Assembly: GCA_017546605.1 (NCBI GenBank)
Contig: JAFYSH010000010.1
Span: forward strand, 1 to 64,000
Length of the DNA: 64,000 nt
Reading direction: 5' to 3'
Source: Bacteroidales bacterium
Lineage (GTDB): Bacteria; Bacteroidota; Bacteroidia; Bacteroidales; UBA932
This document shows positions 25,921 to 37,385 of this stretch, piece after piece. How positions within the stretch are numbered: the first letter of the stretch is position 1; the number at the start of each line of letters is the position of its first letter. Below the pieces are notes generated by a model that worked only from the letters and a program-made list of their open reading frames with translations, was not told the origin of the DNA and ran no database searches. The position numbers and the translations under genes are program-made.

Positions 25921-26655
25921 ATGAAGAAAACACTCACTCGTTCCGAGATTGCGCACTTGCGCAGTCTTCATCAAAAGAAGAAACGAGAAGAATACGGATG
26001 TTTCCTGGTGGAAGGGGAAAAAATGGTACAAGAAGCCTTGGATTCCCACTTCCACGTGGAAGCCGTATATCGCCGGGAAGAAATTGGCGAAGAAACGATG
26101 GCCAAAATTTCACAAATGGCCAGCCCTTCCCCTTGCCTGGCAGTGGTACGCATTCCCGCAAACACTGAAACAGCGACCCCTCCCCTTCCTACCGGTCTTT
26201 GCCTGGCACTGGATGGTGTGCGAGATCCGGGAAATCTGGGAACTATTTTACGGATTGCCGACTGGTTTGGCATTGAAAACATCTATGCATCCGAAGACTG
26301 TGTAGAACTTTTCAATCCGAAGACCATTCAGGCCACCATGGGTGCAATCTTCAGAAAACAAGTATTTTACACATCTATAACAAATTTGTTACAACGTTGT
26401 CATGCCAGCGGAATACCCACTTACGGCACATTTTTAGATGGAGACAACTTGTACCAGGAAAACTCAGCCATTCAAGAAAGGGGAGTTATCGTCATGGGTA
26501 ACGAACACAACGGCATTTCAGATGCGGTGGCCCAACACCTTCAATGCCGATTGTTAATTCCGCCTTACCCGGCTGATGCTCATACCTCAGAATCCCTGAA
26601 CGTTGCCATTGCAACTGCCATCCTTTGTGCTGAATTTCGCAGACGGCAACGATAA
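25921..26655 (+). CDS. SpoU/TrmH-family RNA 2'-O-methyltransferase
   Basis: The 244-residue protein has the SPOUT knot motifs: LALDGVRDPGNLGTILRIAD (motif 1), VIVMGNEHNGIS (motif 2) and SESLNVAIATAIL (motif 3). A small substrate-binding domain precedes the knot. It methylates a ribose in tRNA or 23S rRNA; which nucleotide cannot be told. It shares a probable transcript with the decarboxylase gene. Its 3' end overlaps the convergent GH13 gene by 69 nt. Confidence 0.92.
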   Translation: MKKTLTRSEIAHLRSLHQKKKREEYGCFLVEGEKMVQEALDSHFHVEAVYRREEIGEETMAKISQMASPSPCLAVVRIPANTETATPPLPTGLCLALDGVRDPGNLGTILRIADWFGIENIYASEDCVELFNPKTIQATMGAIFRKQVFYTSITNLLQRCHASGIPTYGTFLDGDNLYQENSAIQERGVIVMGNEHNGISDAVAQHLQCRLLIPPYPADAHTSESLNVAIATAILCAEFRRRQR

Positions 26656-28056
26656 TTGAACAACGGACGCATTCCAGGATTGAACGTGAACACGTACAGA
26701 ATGTCCCGTTTGCGATAGACCCAAGTATTGATAAGCTGAAGCAGGAATTTGAATCGTCACTTGGGCATCCCAGGGTGAAAAATTCGCACAAACCAGTTCC
26801 ACACCCCCTTGATAACCTCGCAAAAACGAAAAGTGATAACGGGGATCATATACCTCGCTATGTGGGTTGGCGTGCTGTAGGTCATAGGTTTCGCCATAGC
26901 GAAAGACTGGCGTCATCGCCAAATTCATCCAACGCTGATAAAGCGCATAGGTCTCACATTGGGATGCACTCAAATATTGCATAGGATTACCACTTCGAAC
27001 CCCCTTTAGCCAAGATCGAACAGAAGCGACACTCCAATAATCAAAAATACTGGTACGTCCGTCACGTCCGCTAAATCCCTCCTGATCCATACCTGCCTCC
27101 CCAAACTCCTGCCCAAAATAAAGCATGAAAGGAACTCGGTTAAACAACAAGGATACGGCCAGTGCCGGCAATGCCCGCAAGGGAGATCCTGCAAAAAAAT
27201 CCGAAGCCAGCCGTTGCTCATCATGATTTTCCAGAAAATTCAACATTTGTTCCTGGTGCGTTCCTAAAGCTTGCCAATTGGCTGTAATAGCTGTAGTTGA
27301 TACCTGATTCTGCAACAGATTGCGCAACGTGTCATACAAACCCACCTTGTCATACAGGTAATCAAACCCTGCTGCCAGGTAGGCTTCGTACAGCTGCGGG
27401 GAATAAATTTCTGCAATGAACAAGGCTTGTGGATAACGCTCTTTCACCCGTGCCAAAGCCCATTGCCAGAACTCAACCGGCACCAGGTGAACCATATCAC
27501 AACGGAATCCACCAACCCCTTTCTCCAGCCAATACAGCAAGATTTGCAACATCTTCTCCCAAGTGTCATGATCGTTGTAATTCAACTTGGCCGTATCACT
27601 CCAATCGTAGTCATAACTGCGACCTGGATAATAGTTCCGATCTTCAAAGCAAACTGGTTCGCAGCGGTAACAACGGGCAACATGATTGGGCACAAAATCC
27701 ATTAACGGGACCATACCGGCTGCACGTGTTCGTTCCAACAATGCTACATAGGCTGCCATCGGATCATCCGAACGACTTAAAGTTGCATTGACCTGGTAAT
27801 AATTCCGAATGGCATAAGGCGAACCGGCCTCTCCCTTCACCCCATCATCTCCAGCCGTTGCATGATCAATCACTCCGGTATACCAGACATGCGTAATAGA
27901 AAGACGCTTGAGTTCCTTCAATACCGTTTCATCAATGTCTTCAAAAGAACCGCTGCCGTTCTTTTCGAGAGTTCCTCCAGGCACGCAATGTTCCTGAAGG
28001 TTTCCAAAAAGACGCGGCAGCAATTGATAAATCAGAAATTTTCCACGCTTCTGCAT
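26587..28056 (-). CDS. GH13 alpha-amylase-family enzyme
   Basis: The 489-residue protein lacks a signal peptide, so it should act in the cytoplasm on maltodextrin or glycogen. The GH13 regions are DFVPNH (I), GFRCDMVHL with the nucleophile Asp (II), FIAEIY with the acid Glu (III) and FLENHDEQR with the third Asp (IV). All are intact, so it is probably active. The C-terminal beta domain ends with SVVQLSLPSA; the last 23 residues lie in a tail-to-tail overlap with the TrmH-type gene and may not be needed for the fold. The pfp gene lies 12 nt upstream and is likely cotranscribed. Confidence 0.92.
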   Translation of the reverse strand: MQKRGKFLIYQLLPRLFGNLQEHCVPGGTLEKNGSGSFEDIDETVLKELKRLSITHVWYTGVIDHATAGDDGVKGEAGSPYAIRNYYQVNATLSRSDDPMAAYVALLERTRAAGMVPLMDFVPNHVARCYRCEPVCFEDRNYYPGRSYDYDWSDTAKLNYNDHDTWEKMLQILLYWLEKGVGGFRCDMVHLVPVEFWQWALARVKERYPQALFIAEIYSPQLYEAYLAAGFDYLYDKVGLYDTLRNLLQNQVSTTAITANWQALGTHQEQMLNFLENHDEQRLASDFFAGSPLRALPALAVSLLFNRVPFMLYFGQEFGEAGMDQEGFSGRDGRTSIFDYWSVASVRSWLKGVRSGNPMQYLSASQCETYALYQRWMNLAMTPVFRYGETYDLQHANPHSEVYDPRYHFSFLRGYQGGVELVCANFSPWDAQVTIQIPASAYQYLGLSQTGHSVRVHVQSWNASVVQLSLPSAKFSTKDGSCNGNVQGF

Positions 28057-28068
28057 ACGGAAGGCTTC

Positions 28069-29310
28069 TTATTCCCGAGTCCAGTTCAAGATCTTGTAGA
28101 AGTCATATTCTTCCGGATTTGCCAAGTACTTGCGAGCCACTTCATAATCGTCCGGGGTAATCGCGTGAAGAATATTGTGCATTACGTTGTAGAATTTTTC
28201 ATTGCGAATATCTACCAAGCGCGGGGGAATTTTACCGGTTGTGGGATCTTGCAGGTCTTTCAAGTACAAGGGGTGAATTTTTCCATCGTGGTCAGAGAAT
28301 ACCATACAGCCGGTTTCACCACGTTTGAAAAGACTCCACACGCCCACAGCCAATTGTGAACAGTACATCAGGTCATACGCAACCGGAGTGTGGCAACGAA
28401 CGTCGTAACCAATCTCAATCGGGCGGGTTTTTACCTTCAATCCCAGTTCAGCCAATTTGTTTTCCAAGGCGGTGTTGAAGATCTGAGCTTTGGATACTTT
28501 ACCCAATTCCGGGTGACCGTGCGCATCGTACGAGAATACTACGCCCGTCTTTTCCAATTCAGCGTCGCTCAAGTTGTGGAAGACACCTTCAGAAATCATG
28601 ATACCGCCATAAGAAATACCCATGATTCTACGTTTTACGATGGATGAAACAGCCAGATCCACAATCTTTTCCACTGTAATTTCCGTATTGTTGAACATTT
28701 CCGGAATTACCACCATCGGATAGTGACAGGAAGCACCTATACCAAAGGCCAAGTGTCCAGCAGAACGGCCCATTGCAGCTACCAGAAACCAAGTACCACT
28801 GGTACGTGCATCTTCATACACGGTGGTTGCAATCCGGGCACCTTCTGACATTGCTGAATAATAGCCGAAAGTAGGCACATCATTCGGCAACGGGAGGTCA
28901 TTATCGATGGTTTTGGGAACGTGAATATTTTGGATGGGATAATGACGGGCTTCCAAGAATTTGGCAATGCGGTTTGCGGTTGAAGCAGTATCATCACCCC
29001 CTACGGTTACCAACAATTTCACACGGTTTTCCTGGAAAAATTTCAAGTTGAAGCGTTCTTCGATATCTTCTTGAGTGGGTTTATAACGGCTCATCATCAA
29101 GAATGATCCACCACGGTCGAAAATGTTGTCAGCCAAGAAAAAATCGATATTGATGTAGTCAGGTTCTGCAGAAAACAAACCTTTGTAACCGCCGTTCAAT
29201 CCAATAACTCGGTATCCGTTTTTCAAGAAGGTTTTGGCAATCGTCCCTACTACTGTGTTAATTCCCGGAGCGGGACCGCCTCCGGTCAAAATAACAATTG
29301 AATCTTTCAT
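28069..29310 (-). CDS. pfp: Pyrophosphate-dependent 6-phosphofructokinase
   Basis: The enzyme phosphorylates fructose-6-phosphate to fructose-1,6-bisphosphate, and can run in both directions with pyrophosphate. The 413-residue protein has GGGPAPGINT near the N-terminus, GGDDT where ATP enzymes have GGDGS, and PKTIDND. The Asp after GGD and the Lys of PKTID are the known marks of PPi use. MGRSAGHLAF and the later PIEIGYDVRCHTP are also family motifs. A -7 box TACATTTG lies 40-47 nt upstream. Pairing with a cytoplasmic amylase suggests a glycogen/maltodextrin to glycolysis link. Confidence 0.93.
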   Translation of the reverse strand: MKDSIVILTGGGPAPGINTVVGTIAKTFLKNGYRVIGLNGGYKGLFSAEPDYINIDFFLADNIFDRGGSFLMMSRYKPTQEDIEERFNLKFFQENRVKLLVTVGGDDTASTANRIAKFLEARHYPIQNIHVPKTIDNDLPLPNDVPTFGYYSAMSEGARIATTVYEDARTSGTWFLVAAMGRSAGHLAFGIGASCHYPMVVIPEMFNNTEITVEKIVDLAVSSIVKRRIMGISYGGIMISEGVFHNLSDAELEKTGVVFSYDAHGHPELGKVSKAQIFNTALENKLAELGLKVKTRPIEIGYDVRCHTPVAYDLMYCSQLAVGVWSLFKRGETGCMVFSDHDGKIHPLYLKDLQDPTTGKIPPRLVDIRNEKFYNVMHNILHAITPDDYEVARKYLANPEEYDFYKILNWTRE

Positions 29311-29349
29311 CGTATATTTCCTTATGTCCTACTATTCAAAAAAACGGTG

Positions 29350-31456
<2,107 letters not shown>

Positions 31457-31490
31457 ATTAAATAGTATAATTATAAAAAAACTAAAGAAA

Positions 31491-32684
31491 ATGAAAAGCA
31501 TTCTGATTAAAGAAAGAATACACTACCTCGGAGTAAATGACCGTAAAAAACACTTGTTTGAAAATAACTGGCCCTTGCCGTATGGGGTAGCATACAACTC
31601 CTACTTGATCGCGGACGAAAAGACGGCCTTGGTGGATACCTTGGAATACGGTTCCCGTCCGGACTACATGGACAGCATCCGTACCATTCTGAATGGAAAA
31701 CCCCTGGATTACCTCATTGTTAACCACATGGAGCCGGACCATTCCAGCATGATCGGCGAGATCATCCGCAACTTTCCGGGAGTTCGCATTGTGGCCAACG
31801 ACAAAACCAAAAAGATCCTGGATCACTACTATCCCATGTCTGATGAACAATTCTTGCAAATTGCGGAAGGTGACGTATTGGATTTGGGCTACCACAAACT
31901 CACATTTGTAATGATTCCATGGGTACACTGGCCGGAAACGATGGTCACTTATGATACCACGGACCAAGTCCTCTTCTCCTGCGATGCCTTCGGAGCATTT
32001 GGTACCCTCGACGGTGGAATTTTTGACGACGAAGTAGAATTCGACAGCGTGAAAGAGTCTGAAATGCGTCGCTACTACTCCAACATCGTTGGCAAATGGA
32101 GCGGTATGGTTCAAAAGGCATTTGCGAAACTCAGCGGCGTTCCTGTTTCCGTGATTTGTCCTTCGCATGGTTTGATCTGGCGCAAAGATCCCGCCAAAGT
32201 ATTGGGTTTATACGATCGTTGGAGCAAACAAATTGCGGAAGATGGCGTAGTCATCGTTTATTCATCCATGTACGGCAACACCGAGTACATGGCTGACCAT
32301 ATTGCTCGTGAATTGAGTGAACGCGGCATCCGCAAAATCCAAGTATTTGATGCATCCAAAACCCATCCTTCGTTCATTTTGAATGAAATATGGAACTACA
32401 AAGGACTGATTCTCGGTAGCTGTGCGTACAACGGCGATATGCACCCGACCATGTCCACCCTCACCCATGAGATTGCGATGTCGGCTCCTGCAGGAAAAGT
32501 ACTCGGTATCTTTGGTTCCTCTAGCTGGAACGGAGCTGGTGTGAAAGCCTTGAAAACTGCCGCAGAAAAAATGAAATTGAACGTGGTATGCGATCCGTTG
32601 GAAATCCTCGGTGTTGCAGAAGCAGAAAAATTGACCCCGGCAGCAGCTTTTGCGGATGCATATGTTGCTGCATATCGTAACTAA
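31491..32684 (+). CDS. Flavodiiron protein (oxygen/nitric oxide reductase)
   Basis: The 397-residue protein joins a metallo-beta-lactamase-like diiron domain (1-250) to a flavodoxin domain (252-397). Diiron ligands are visible in NHMEPDHSSM (H-x-E-x-D-H), WVHWPETM, SCDAFGAFG and CPSHGLIWR. The flavin loop is VYSSMYGNTEYMA. Such FprA-type enzymes reduce O2 to water or NO to N2O and protect strict anaerobes. No rubredoxin domain is attached, so a separate electron donor is needed. The gene lies 34 nt after ligA and 11 nt before the YihY gene. Confidence 0.93.
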   Translation: MKSILIKERIHYLGVNDRKKHLFENNWPLPYGVAYNSYLIADEKTALVDTLEYGSRPDYMDSIRTILNGKPLDYLIVNHMEPDHSSMIGEIIRNFPGVRIVANDKTKKILDHYYPMSDEQFLQIAEGDVLDLGYHKLTFVMIPWVHWPETMVTYDTTDQVLFSCDAFGAFGTLDGGIFDDEVEFDSVKESEMRRYYSNIVGKWSGMVQKAFAKLSGVPVSVICPSHGLIWRKDPAKVLGLYDRWSKQIAEDGVVIVYSSMYGNTEYMADHIARELSERGIRKIQVFDASKTHPSFILNEIWNYKGLILGSCAYNGDMHPTMSTLTHEIAMSAPAGKVLGIFGSSSWNGAGVKALKTAAEKMKLNVVCDPLEILGVAEAEKLTPAAAFADAYVAAYRN

Positions 32685-32695
32685 TTGATACCTGA

Positions 32696-33640
32696 ATGCT
32701 CCGTCAAATCAAATACCGTTACCAACGTCTGAAAGATTTTCTGACCCAAGGGATTTGGGAACTTGAAACACAAACGTTTTCAAGTTTAAAAATCAGACTT
32801 CTAACAGACTTAAAAGTGGTTCTCATCACAGCTCGAGATTTTGGGAAACACAATCTGGGTGGAGAGGCTGCATCCCTGTGTTATTTCACAGCGATGGCCT
32901 TCGTTCCCCTGGTGGCAGTGGTATTTGCAGTCACTGGAGGATTGGGATTGGACACTTATTTGAAAGAATTGACCTACCACTATTTCGCTTCCAATGCAGA
33001 AATCATTTCGTGGGTCGTTCAATTTGCCGATAACATCGTTGCCACCACCAACAACGGACTTTACGGCATCGTTTCCTTCCTAGTTTTTGTCTGGTTGGTC
33101 ATTTGGCTCATGCTCAATGTAGAACAAGCCTTCAACAGGATATGGAAGGTGGATGTGAGCCGTGTCCTATGGAAACGTTTTCTGGCATACTTGGCCATCC
33201 TCATCCTCTCGCCCTTTGTTTTGGTATTGTTCGCATCCATGGGGGTTAACCTGACCCAATCGTTGGATGTTTGGAAAGACCTGATTCCCGGTATGAATTA
33301 TGTCCGGCCCTTTTTATCCTGGCTATTGATGTATGCCATCATTACCCTCGTTTTGACAGCCTTGTTCAAATTCATACCCAATGCACGAGTCCACCTGCGA
33401 CCGGCTTTTGTGGCAGCCTTGTTTGCCGCCGCCGCCTTTATCGGGGTACAATACCTTTACTTGGAAACCCAGTTCTTTGTCAGTCGTCTGAACAGCATTT
33501 ATGGAGCCTTTGCGGCCCTACCCCTGTTTATGGCCTGGATGCACATCGAATGGAGTATCATACTGGCAGGGTCGGAACTCACCTATACCCTGCAATTTGT
33601 TCACAATTATCCCACTAAGATTGACACAAAAAATGAATAA
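32696..33640 (+). CDS. YihY/BrkB-family membrane protein
   Basis: The 314-residue protein has about six hydrophobic segments, beginning with LCYFTAMAFVPLVAVVFAVT (about 63-82), and the family pattern SIYGAFAALPLFMAWMHIEW near the end. The N-terminal 40 residues are basic and cytoplasmic. Its function is not settled; early annotation as RNase BN is known to be wrong. Its stop codon overlaps the hydG start by 8 nt (ATGAATAA). Confidence 0.88.
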   Translation: MLRQIKYRYQRLKDFLTQGIWELETQTFSSLKIRLLTDLKVVLITARDFGKHNLGGEAASLCYFTAMAFVPLVAVVFAVTGGLGLDTYLKELTYHYFASNAEIISWVVQFADNIVATTNNGLYGIVSFLVFVWLVIWLMLNVEQAFNRIWKVDVSRVLWKRFLAYLAILILSPFVLVLFASMGVNLTQSLDVWKDLIPGMNYVRPFLSWLLMYAIITLVLTALFKFIPNARVHLRPAFVAALFAAAAFIGVQYLYLETQFFVSRLNSIYGAFAALPLFMAWMHIEWSIILAGSELTYTLQFVHNYPTKIDTKNE

Positions 33641-35057
33641 ATACAAAATGGATTGGTCCCTCTCTGAAGGCGCCGTTGATTTTATCGATGATCCTCATTT
33701 TCATGCTCTGATTGCACAGACGAAAGAGGACTTGCCCCGTTGTCGGGAAATTTTCGCCAAATCGCTGGACAAAAAGCCCTTGAGCATTGAAGAAACCGCG
33801 GCCTTGTTGGCAATTCAAAGTCCAGAAGGCCTCGAAGAATTGTTTGAAGCAGCTCGTACCCTAAAACGGAATGTCTATGGCAACCGCATCGTACTTTTCG
33901 CGCCCTTGTACATTGGCAACTATTGCATCAATGATTGCACCTACTGCGGTTTCCGTAAAAGTTTACGTACGGCAGTCCGCCAAACCTTGGGTAACGACCA
34001 ACTTATCAGTCAAGTAGAAGCTTTGGAAGACGAAGGGCACAAACGATTGATTCTGGTGTATGGCGAACACCCCAAATACACCCCGGAATTCATTGCAGAA
34101 ACCGTAAGAACTTGCTATGCTACGAAGAAAGGCAATGGTGAAATCCGTCGGGTAAACATCAATGCAGCCCCCCTGGACATTAAAGGCTACCGCATTGTCA
34201 AAGAAGCCGGTATCGGAACCTTCCAAGTCTTCCAAGAAACCTACCACCGTCCCACCTACGCAAAATACCATCCCGAAGGCACCATCAAAGGTGACTATAT
34301 GTGGCGGTTGAACGCCATGGACCGGGCATTCTTGGGTGGCTGTGACGATATGGGAATCGGAGCCTTGTTCGGATTGTACGACTGGCGCTTCGAAGTACTC
34401 TCCCTGGTAGCACACGCCCTGCACCTGCAGAACACCTACGGCGTCGGCCCGCACACCATCAGTTTCCCCCGAATCCAACCGGCAGAAGGCATGAACCTGG
34501 AACTGCCGTACCAAGTAAGCGATGCGGATTTCAAGAAACTGGTTGCCATCCTACGTCTGGCTGTTCCTTATACCGGTCTGATTATGACAGCGCGCGAATC
34601 AGAAGCCATCCGCAACGATGTAATTGACTTTGGGGTATCCCAAATCGATGCTGGAACACGGCTCGAATTAGGTGGCTACAGCGAAGAGAAGAAAAAAGAA
34701 CAAGAGCTTAACCGGGAACAATTCAAGATTGGTGACTCCCGAGAATTGGACGAAGTCATCCATTGGCTCTTGACCCGTGGTTTCATTCCCAGTTTCTGTA
34801 CATCCTGCTACCGTGTAGGTCGTACAGGAGAACACTTCATGGAGTTCGCCATTCCGGGCTTTATCAAACGTTTCTGTACCCCTAATGCTCTGTTGACCTT
34901 GGCGGAATATTTGGAAGATTATGCTTCTGAAACCACCAAACAGGCCGGATATGCCTTGATTGAAGAAGAATTGAGACAACTTCCAGCAGAAAAACAAATC
35001 GGAATCAAAGCTCGTCTGAGCCAGATCCGTGATGGAAAACGGGATTTACTGTATTAA
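33633..35057 (+). CDS. hydG: [FeFe]-hydrogenase H-cluster maturase HydG
   Basis: HydG is a radical SAM enzyme that cleaves tyrosine to make the CO and CN ligands of the [FeFe]-hydrogenase active site. I start at ATG 33633 (474 residues, normal), giving an 8-nt overlap with the YihY gene. The radical SAM cluster motif is NYCINDCTYCGF (CX3CX2C). A second iron-sulfur motif, CTSCYRVGRTG and a Cys 22 residues later, is intact and separates HydG from the thiamine enzyme ThiH. HydE, HydF and hydrogenase genes are not in the window. The next gene, rsh, starts 24 nt downstream. Confidence 0.93.
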   Translation: MNKYKMDWSLSEGAVDFIDDPHFHALIAQTKEDLPRCREIFAKSLDKKPLSIEETAALLAIQSPEGLEELFEAARTLKRNVYGNRIVLFAPLYIGNYCINDCTYCGFRKSLRTAVRQTLGNDQLISQVEALEDEGHKRLILVYGEHPKYTPEFIAETVRTCYATKKGNGEIRRVNINAAPLDIKGYRIVKEAGIGTFQVFQETYHRPTYAKYHPEGTIKGDYMWRLNAMDRAFLGGCDDMGIGALFGLYDWRFEVLSLVAHALHLQNTYGVGPHTISFPRIQPAEGMNLELPYQVSDADFKKLVAILRLAVPYTGLIMTARESEAIRNDVIDFGVSQIDAGTRLELGGYSEEKKKEQELNREQFKIGDSRELDEVIHWLLTRGFIPSFCTSCYRVGRTGEHFMEFAIPGFIKRFCTPNALLTLAEYLEDYASETTKQAGYALIEEELRQLPAEKQIGIKARLSQIRDGKRDLLY

Positions 35058-35081
35058 AACCAACCCTAAAATTGTGTCGAT

Positions 35082-37382
35082 ATGAGTACGTTCACACAAG
35101 AAGATTACGACCTGATCAATCGTGAGTTTGAAGATTTAAGACTGGCCAGCCTGCGCCGTTGTGCATCCCAAGAAGAGTACGAAGAAGTCCTGCGTGCCTT
35201 TGACTTTGCCAACGAAGCCCATAAAGGTGTGCGCCGTCGTTCTGGAGAGCCCTACATCATACACCCTATTGCCGTTGCCAAGATTGTCGTACAAGAAATT
35301 GGTTTGGGCTATAAGTCCATCGTCGCAGCTTTGTTACATGATGTCGTGGAAGATACGGATTATACCGTAGAGGACATGAAACGCCTCTTTGGAGAAAAGG
35401 TCGCATCCCTGGTCGATGGTTTAACCAAGATCAAGGCAGCCATTGATGCGGATCCGATGAGCCGTACCACCAACACCCTCCAAGCTGAAAACTTCAAACG
35501 TATTCTACTGACACTCAATGATGACGTTCGGGTTGTTCTGATCAAACTGGCCGACCGTCTCCACAACGTCCGCACCATCGGATCAATGCCTGAATACAAA
35601 AAGGACAAGATTCTCAGCGAGACCATGTACATTTTTATTCCCCTGGCCCAGCGCTTGGGGTTGTACAGCATGAAGTCGGAAATGGAAAATATCTGGCTCC
35701 AAGAACGCGAACCGGAAGCTTTCCAATCCATTAAAAACAAAGTCAATCAAGTAATCGCCGAACGATGTGATGCCATTGACCGCTTCATCGAACCGATATC
35801 CAGCTCCCTCAAACGAAGCGGATACAGTTTTGAGATCTTCAAACGTATCAAAACCCCCTACTCAATCTGGCGAAAAATGAGCCGGAAGGGAATTCCTTTC
35901 GAAGAGATCTTTGACATCTTCGCCATCCGTATTATTTTCCGTCCCAAACCCGGGGATACTGAACGGCAACAATGCTGGAACATCTATACGCAAATCTCTG
36001 ATTTGTACACCTCCAAAACGGATCGCATTCGCGACTGGACTAAAGACCGAAAAAGCAATGGTTACGAAGCCTTGCACTGTACGGTAATGAGTCCGATGGG
36101 TACGTGGATTGAAATTCAAATCCGTAGTGAGCGGATGAACGAAATTGCGGAACGAGGGGTCGCCGCCCACTGGAAATACAAACAAGAAGGCAATGCTCCG
36201 GCTGATGATCAGGCCATCGACCGATGGTTGCAGATGGTTCGTGACGTGTTGAACAACCCGGATGTCAATGCATTGGAGTTCTTGGATAACTTCCACGACA
36301 GTTTCCTTTCTCCGGACATCTTTGTCTTTACCCCGAAAGGAGAATCCAAAGTCATCCCCACCAATTCTACCGCTTTGGACTTTGCCTATTACATCCATAG
36401 CCAAATCGGTAACCGGGCCATTGCTGCAAAAATCAATCACAAGCTGGCTCCCTTGTCCCAACGCCTGCGCAATGGTGATCAAGTGGAGATCATTACCGCT
36501 GAATCCCAAAAACCCCAACGGGAATGGCTGGATTTCCTGCATACCCCGAAAGCCAAGGCCATCGTGTATGAAGAGCTGCGTAGCGAAATTGAGGACATCA
36601 TCCAAAAGGGACAGCAAATTTTGCAAGAAGCCTTGAACAAATGCGATGTAAAATTGAACCGGCGCGTACTAAATAAGTTGATGATCGAATTCTCCGTTAA
36701 GACGAAGGAAGAACTCTACAACAAAATTGCCACCCGCATCATTGACTTGAGCAACCTTGAACGCATTTTGCGTAAGAACAACCAAAGCAAGAATGTGATG
36801 TATTGGACCTTGCAACTCTTCAAAAATGAAAAAGAAGACAGCGGGGATTACGATGAAGACGACGTGGACGAACACGAACACGAGAAACGCGTCTGTGAAG
36901 CCCGCAAAAACCCGGGCAAAGAACGGTTACTCACGGACGACCCCGTCACTATGACCCGCTCGTACCAGGTTGCAGAATGTTGTTATCCCATTCCGGGCGA
37001 CAACGTTGTCGGATTTATCGGAGACGACGGACAAGTCATCATCCATAAGAAAACCTGTCCACAAGCTATCAACTTGGCCGCAACCAAAGGAGACCGCATC
37101 GTCAATGCGCGCTGGAGCAAACACACTGCCATCTCCTCCTTGGCGAGAATCCGCATGATTGGTGTGGACCGTCTGGGTATCCTGAACGAACTGACCAAGC
37201 ACATTACCCACGATTTGAACATCAATATGCGCAAAGTATTCTTTGAAACCCACGACGGTATCTTCAAAGGCATCATTGACTGCTATGTCCTCAATACGGA
37301 AGTACTGGAAACCATGATGGACCGTATCCGAAAAGTCAAAGGCATTGAAAGCGTAACCCGGATTGAAATTACTGAAAACTAA
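35082..37382 (+). CDS. rsh: Bifunctional (p)ppGpp synthetase/hydrolase (RelA/SpoT)
   Basis: The 766-residue protein controls the stringent response alarmone. In order it shows an HD hydrolase domain (LLHDVVEDTD, LADRLHNVRT), a synthetase domain (RIKTPYSIWRKM, SNGYEALHCTV, GVAAHWKYK), a TGS domain (DIFVFTPKGESK), a helical region with a conserved Cys (AECCYPIPGD) and a C-terminal ACT domain. Both catalytic centres look intact, so it is probably bifunctional. An acidic stretch EDDVDEHEHE around residue 590 is unusual but lies in a linker. It is 3 nt from the following lipoprotein gene. Confidence 0.97.
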   Translation: MSTFTQEDYDLINREFEDLRLASLRRCASQEEYEEVLRAFDFANEAHKGVRRRSGEPYIIHPIAVAKIVVQEIGLGYKSIVAALLHDVVEDTDYTVEDMKRLFGEKVASLVDGLTKIKAAIDADPMSRTTNTLQAENFKRILLTLNDDVRVVLIKLADRLHNVRTIGSMPEYKKDKILSETMYIFIPLAQRLGLYSMKSEMENIWLQEREPEAFQSIKNKVNQVIAERCDAIDRFIEPISSSLKRSGYSFEIFKRIKTPYSIWRKMSRKGIPFEEIFDIFAIRIIFRPKPGDTERQQCWNIYTQISDLYTSKTDRIRDWTKDRKSNGYEALHCTVMSPMGTWIEIQIRSERMNEIAERGVAAHWKYKQEGNAPADDQAIDRWLQMVRDVLNNPDVNALEFLDNFHDSFLSPDIFVFTPKGESKVIPTNSTALDFAYYIHSQIGNRAIAAKINHKLAPLSQRLRNGDQVEIITAESQKPQREWLDFLHTPKAKAIVYEELRSEIEDIIQKGQQILQEALNKCDVKLNRRVLNKLMIEFSVKTKEELYNKIATRIIDLSNLERILRKNNQSKNVMYWTLQLFKNEKEDSGDYDEDDVDEHEHEKRVCEARKNPGKERLLTDDPVTMTRSYQVAECCYPIPGDNVVGFIGDDGQVIIHKKTCPQAINLAATKGDRIVNARWSKHTAISSLARIRMIGVDRLGILNELTKHITHDLNINMRKVFFETHDGIFKGIIDCYVLNTEVLETMMDRIRKVKGIESVTRIEITEN

Positions 37383-37385
37383 CCT

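Noticed and set aside
33501..33632. N-terminal extension of HydG
   Set aside because: The extension overlaps the YihY coding region in another frame and is not found in HydG proteins; ATG 33633 gives the normal length.
35862..36626. 254-residue minus-strand frame opposite rsh
   Set aside because: Antisense to the synthetase and TGS domains, with no recognisable domain; long antisense frames are expected in this codon usage.
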